This document shows, piece by piece, positions 14,186-17,082 of a stretch of 17,082 bases of DNA. The notes beneath the pieces were generated by a model, which was given only the letters and a program-made list of their open reading frames with translations, was not told where the DNA came from and made no database searches. Origin of the DNA: Ruminococcaceae bacterium UBA2806 (lineage in GTDB: Bacteria; Bacillota; Clostridia; Oscillospirales; Acutalibacteraceae); assembly GCA_002351795.1 (NCBI GenBank), contig DEHG01000120.1, positions 8,616-25,697 on the forward strand. Direction: 5' to 3'. A program made the position numbers and the translations under genes. Every line of letters begins with the position of its first letter. The first letter of the stretch is position 1.

Positions 14186-15466
14186 ATGGTAAGAGCAATA
14201 GTCGGCGCTAACTGGGGCGACGAGGGCAAGGGTAAGATCACGGATATGCTCGCACAGAAATCGGATATGGTGATCCGTTTTCAGGGCGGCAGCAATGCGG
14301 GTCATACTATTATCAACAATTACGGAAAATTTGCCCTTCATCAGCTTCCGTCAGGCGTCTTTAACACTAAAATAACAAATATTATAGGCAACGGCGTTGC
14401 GCTCAGTGTTGAAAATCTTGTGAATGAGATACAGCACCTTATAGACGGCGGCGTTCCGAAGCCCAATATCCTTGTATCAGACAGGGCGCAGATAGTTATG
14501 CCCTATCATAAGCTTTTTGACTGCTATGAGGAGGAAAGACTCGGCGGAAAGAGCTTTGGTTCTACAAAATCAGGTATTGCGCCTTTCTATTCAGATAAAT
14601 TTTCAAAGATCGGTTTCCAGGTAAACGAGCTTTTTGATGATGAAGCAGGTCTTAGAGAAAAGCTGGAACGAATACTTGAAGTTAAGAACGCAATAGTTAA
14701 AAACGTATATAAAAAAGATCCCATAAGCGTTGATGAGATGTTTGCAAAGCTTATGGAATATAAGACAGCGCTTGAGCCGTATGCGGCAAATACATTTGAT
14801 ATCGTGCATGATGCAGTGAAGTCGGGCAAGGATATCCTTCTTGAGGGTCAGCTTGGTTCACTGAAGGATACGGATTTCGGCATCTATCCGATGGTAACAT
14901 CATCAAATACTATCGCAGGCTACGGCGCAGTCGGCGCAGGCGGTATTCCTCCGTATGCAATAGGCGATATTATTACGGTCGTAAAAGCATATTCAAGCGC
15001 AGTCGGTGCAGGCGAGTTTGTCAGCGAGATATTCGGAGATGAAGCCGAGGAGCTGAGAAAGAGAGGCGGCGACGGCGGCGAATACGGCGCAACAACAGGC
15101 AGACCGAGAAGAATGGGCTGGCTTGATCTTGTTGCCACACGTTACGGCTGCAAGGTTCAGGGCGCAACACAGGTAGCGTTTACGGTGCTTGACGCATTAG
15201 GATATCTTGATGAGATACCTGTATGCGTTGCATATGAGCTTGAAGGAAAAAGAATAGATTATTTCCCGTCAACAACAAAGCTGAAGAGATGCAAGCCTGT
15301 ACTTGAAGTTCTGCCCGGATGGAAGACTGATATCAGAGGAATAAGAAAATATGAGGAGCTTCCCGAAAACTGCCGCAGATATATAGAATTTGCAGAAAAG
15401 GCAGTAGGAGTTCCCTTTACAATGATATCCAACGGTCCTAAGCGTGAGGACATTATTTACAGATAA
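14186..15466 (+). CDS. purA: Adenylosuccinate synthetase, divergent form
   Basis: PurA joins IMP and aspartate using GTP, the first step of the AMP branch; PurB then releases AMP. The 426-residue length is normal. Recognisable motifs are GANWGDEGKGK (7-17, with catalytic Asp12), GGSNAGHT (34-41, with catalytic His40), SSNTIAGYGAVGAG (239-252), TTGRPRRMGWLDL (303-315) and ISNGPKRED (414-422). Several conserved positions differ from the common bacterial form: Asn9 replaces the usual Gln of QWGDEGKG, GIAPFYSDKFSK (130-141) stands for the GIGPxYxDKxxR signature, and LLEGQLGSLKDTDFG (218-232) replaces the usual EGAQGxxLDxDxG. Essential Asp and His are kept, so it should be active. The ATG has AGG at 10 nt. 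It is 291 nt from the AIM24 gene and 64 nt from guaA. Confidence 0.92.
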   Translation: MVRAIVGANWGDEGKGKITDMLAQKSDMVIRFQGGSNAGHTIINNYGKFALHQLPSGVFNTKITNIIGNGVALSVENLVNEIQHLIDGGVPKPNILVSDRAQIVMPYHKLFDCYEEERLGGKSFGSTKSGIAPFYSDKFSKIGFQVNELFDDEAGLREKLERILEVKNAIVKNVYKKDPISVDEMFAKLMEYKTALEPYAANTFDIVHDAVKSGKDILLEGQLGSLKDTDFGIYPMVTSSNTIAGYGAVGAGGIPPYAIGDIITVVKAYSSAVGAGEFVSEIFGDEAEELRKRGGDGGEYGATTGRPRRMGWLDLVATRYGCKVQGATQVAFTVLDALGYLDEIPVCVAYELEGKRIDYFPSTTKLKRCKPVLEVLPGWKTDIRGIRKYEELPENCRRYIEFAEKAVGVPFTMISNGPKREDIIYR

Positions 15467-15492
15467 GCTGTAATCGTTTATTTGAGCGTATA

Positions 15493-15514
15493 GCTTTGAG
15501 CCTGCACGGCAGGC
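15493..15514 (+). promoter_or_regulatory. GCTTTGAGC motif and hairpin in the guaA leader
   Basis: GCTTTGAGC (15493-15501) leads directly into a perfect 6-bp hairpin, GCCTGC-ACG-GCAGGC (15500-15514). It ends 3 nt before the AGGAG of guaA (15518-15522). Without a T-run it is not a terminator; its position could let it gate ribosome access or stabilise the message. Confidence 0.45.
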
Positions 15515-15530
15515 AAAAGGAGTGAAGAAA

Positions 15531-17075
15531 TTGGAGATAAAGAAACAATCCGTTCTTGTAATGGATTTCGGAGGACAGTATACACAGCTTATCGCAAGAA
15601 GGGTAAGGGAATGTAATGTATACTGTGAAATAAAGTCGTACAAGACTACAGCGCAGGAAATAAAAGACGGGAAATACATGGGTGTGATTTTCACAGGAGG
15701 ACCCAACAGCGCATATGATGCAAACGGACCGAAATGCGACCCTGAAATATTCAGTCTCGGCATACCTGTTTTAGGTATATGCTATGGCGCACAGCTTATG
15801 GCGGAAACGCTCGGAGGCAAGGTCGAAAGCATTTCGGATAACAGGGAATACGGCAAGACTAAGATAGAGGTCAATCCATCGTCACTGCTGTTTCACAGGG
15901 CAAAGCCTGAAAGCATCTGCTGGATGAGTCATACCGACAGGATAACGGAGATCCCTCACGGATTCAAGATCACGGCGATATCAAAGGATTGTCCTGTTGC
16001 GGCGATGGAGGACAATAAGCGCAATTTCTTTGGTGTGCAGTTTCACCCTGAGGTTGAGCATACAGAGCAGGGACAATTGTATCTGAGGAATTTCCTGTAT
16101 AATGCCTGCAACTGCACAGCGGAGTGGAGGATGGATTCCTTTGTAAACGACGTTATAGACAGTCTTAAAGAGAAGATAGGCGATAAGAAGGTATTGTGTG
16201 CATTATCAGGCGGAGTAGATTCATCTGTTGCGGCTCTCATGATACATAAGGCTGTAGGAAAGCAGCTTACATGTATATTTGTAGACCACGGATTATTGCG
16301 TAAGAATGAGGGCGACGAGGTAGAGAGCGTTTTCAAAGAGCAGTTTGACATGAATATAATCAGAGTCAATGCAAAGGAGAGATTTCTCACAAAGCTTGCA
16401 GGAGTAAGCGAGCCTGAAAAGAAGCGGAAGATAATCGGAGAAGAGTTTATCAGAGTTTTTGAAGAGGAGTCGCAGAAGCTTGGAAAGATAGAATATCTTT
16501 GCCAGGGAACGATATATCCTGATGTAGTAGAAAGCGGCGCAGGAGAATCGGCGGTCATAAAGAGTCATCACAATGTTGGCGGACTTCCGGAGGATATCGG
16601 ATTTGAAGGCATAATCGAGCCGCTGAGGGACCTGTTCAAGGACGAGGTACGCAGAGCGGGATTGGAGCTTGGCATACCGGAGTTTCTGGTATATCGTCAG
16701 CCGTTCCCGGGACCGGGACTTGCAGTAAGAATAATGGGCGAGGTTACCGAAGAGAAGCTTGAGATACTTGCAGATGCAGATGCTATTATGAGAGAAGAAT
16801 TTGCGTCTGCGGGGCTTGACAGGACGGTCAATCAATATTTTGCCGTACTTACAGGAATAAAGAGTGTTGGTGTAATGGGCGACGGCAGGACGTATGATAA
16901 TACGATAGCGCTGAGAGCTGTAACAACGAGTGATTTCATGACAGCGGATTGGGCGAGAGTACCGTATGAAGTGCTGGAAAAGATATCGAACCGCATAATC
17001 AATGAGGTAAAGAACGTAAACCGCATAGTCTATGACATAACCACAAAACCCCCCGCCACCATCGAGTGGGAATAA
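15531..17075 (+). CDS. guaA: GMP synthase, glutamine-hydrolysing
   Basis: GuaA aminates XMP to GMP with glutamine and ATP. From TTG 15531 the product is 514 residues, the normal length. The N-terminal class I amidotransferase domain has MDFGGQYTQLIARRVRE (11-27), the nucleophile loop LGICYGAQLMAE (81-92; Cys84) and GVQFHPEVEHT (168-178; His172 and Glu174 complete the triad). The ATP-pyrophosphatase P-loop is ALSGGVDSSV (224-233), and the C-terminal dimerisation domain ends in TTKPPATIEWE, the family's typical terminus. A GTG at 15522 overlaps the AGGAG (15518-15522) itself and so cannot be served by it; TTG 15531 lies 8 nt after it and is preferred. The gene is complete, its stop being 7 nt from the window edge. 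It closes the visible purine block. Confidence 0.96.
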   Translation: MEIKKQSVLVMDFGGQYTQLIARRVRECNVYCEIKSYKTTAQEIKDGKYMGVIFTGGPNSAYDANGPKCDPEIFSLGIPVLGICYGAQLMAETLGGKVESISDNREYGKTKIEVNPSSLLFHRAKPESICWMSHTDRITEIPHGFKITAISKDCPVAAMEDNKRNFFGVQFHPEVEHTEQGQLYLRNFLYNACNCTAEWRMDSFVNDVIDSLKEKIGDKKVLCALSGGVDSSVAALMIHKAVGKQLTCIFVDHGLLRKNEGDEVESVFKEQFDMNIIRVNAKERFLTKLAGVSEPEKKRKIIGEEFIRVFEEESQKLGKIEYLCQGTIYPDVVESGAGESAVIKSHHNVGGLPEDIGFEGIIEPLRDLFKDEVRRAGLELGIPEFLVYRQPFPGPGLAVRIMGEVTEEKLEILADADAIMREEFASAGLDRTVNQYFAVLTGIKSVGVMGDGRTYDNTIALRAVTTSDFMTADWARVPYEVLEKISNRIINEVKNVNRIVYDITTKPPATIEWE

Positions 17076-17082
17076 TTAAAAA

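Noticed and set aside
15500..15514. Terminator between purA and guaA
   Set aside because: The 6-bp hairpin is followed by AAAAGGAG, not a T-run, and lies right at the guaA ribosome binding site.
16043..16835. Two long leftward open frames (171 and 180 residues) inside guaA
   Set aside because: They lie opposite conserved GuaA sequence and overlap each other in different frames, typical of chance antisense frames.

Overview
The window looks like a chromosomal segment of an anaerobic gut or rumen Firmicute, most likely a Ruminococcus-type member of the Oscillospiraceae. The evidence is the moderately AT-rich coding style, clostridial-type AGGAGG ribosome binding sites, ferredoxin-dependent 2-oxoacid chemistry, an Fe-S type PurF, and gene content typical of that group. 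This assignment is inference from protein style, not from a marker gene.

Left edge (1-1720): the 3' end of a TM2-domain membrane protein gene with its terminator. A 384-nt gene-free stretch follows, holding an orphan promoter with an internal dyad and an 85-bp palindromic interspersed repeat. Next is a leftward gene for a metal-dependent amidohydrolase. A 20-bp imperfect palindrome overlaps the -35 box of the rightward promoter in the divergent gap.

Middle (1635-8966): an apparent operon, all rightward and tightly spaced: sodium:solute symporter, phenylacetate-CoA ligase (paaK), iorA, iorB, a second paaK, and a small double-ACT-domain protein, ended by a GC-rich hairpin. Read together, these genes suggest uptake of an aryl (or branched) carboxylic acid, AMP-forming activation to its CoA thioester, and ferredoxin-dependent reductive carboxylation to the 2-oxoacid precursor of an amino acid. 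The ACT protein is a plausible amino-acid sensor. The reverse, fermentative direction cannot be excluded from sequence.

Right (8967-17082): a purine nucleotide block, purC, purF, purB, an AIM24-family gene, purA and guaA, all rightward. It supplies two steps of IMP synthesis (PurF, PurC), PurB (two steps), the AMP branch (PurA) and the last GMP step (GuaA). purC and purF have good sigma-A type promoters. purF and guaA appear to start at TTG codons. A short motif (GCTCAAAGC / GCTTTGAGC) recurs in the gaps before purF, purA and guaA, and small hairpins sit just upstream of the ribosome binding sites of purC, purA and guaA. The 291-nt gap before purA contains what may be a decayed coding fragment. 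No tRNA, rRNA, CRISPR, insertion sequence or recognisable riboswitch was seen.
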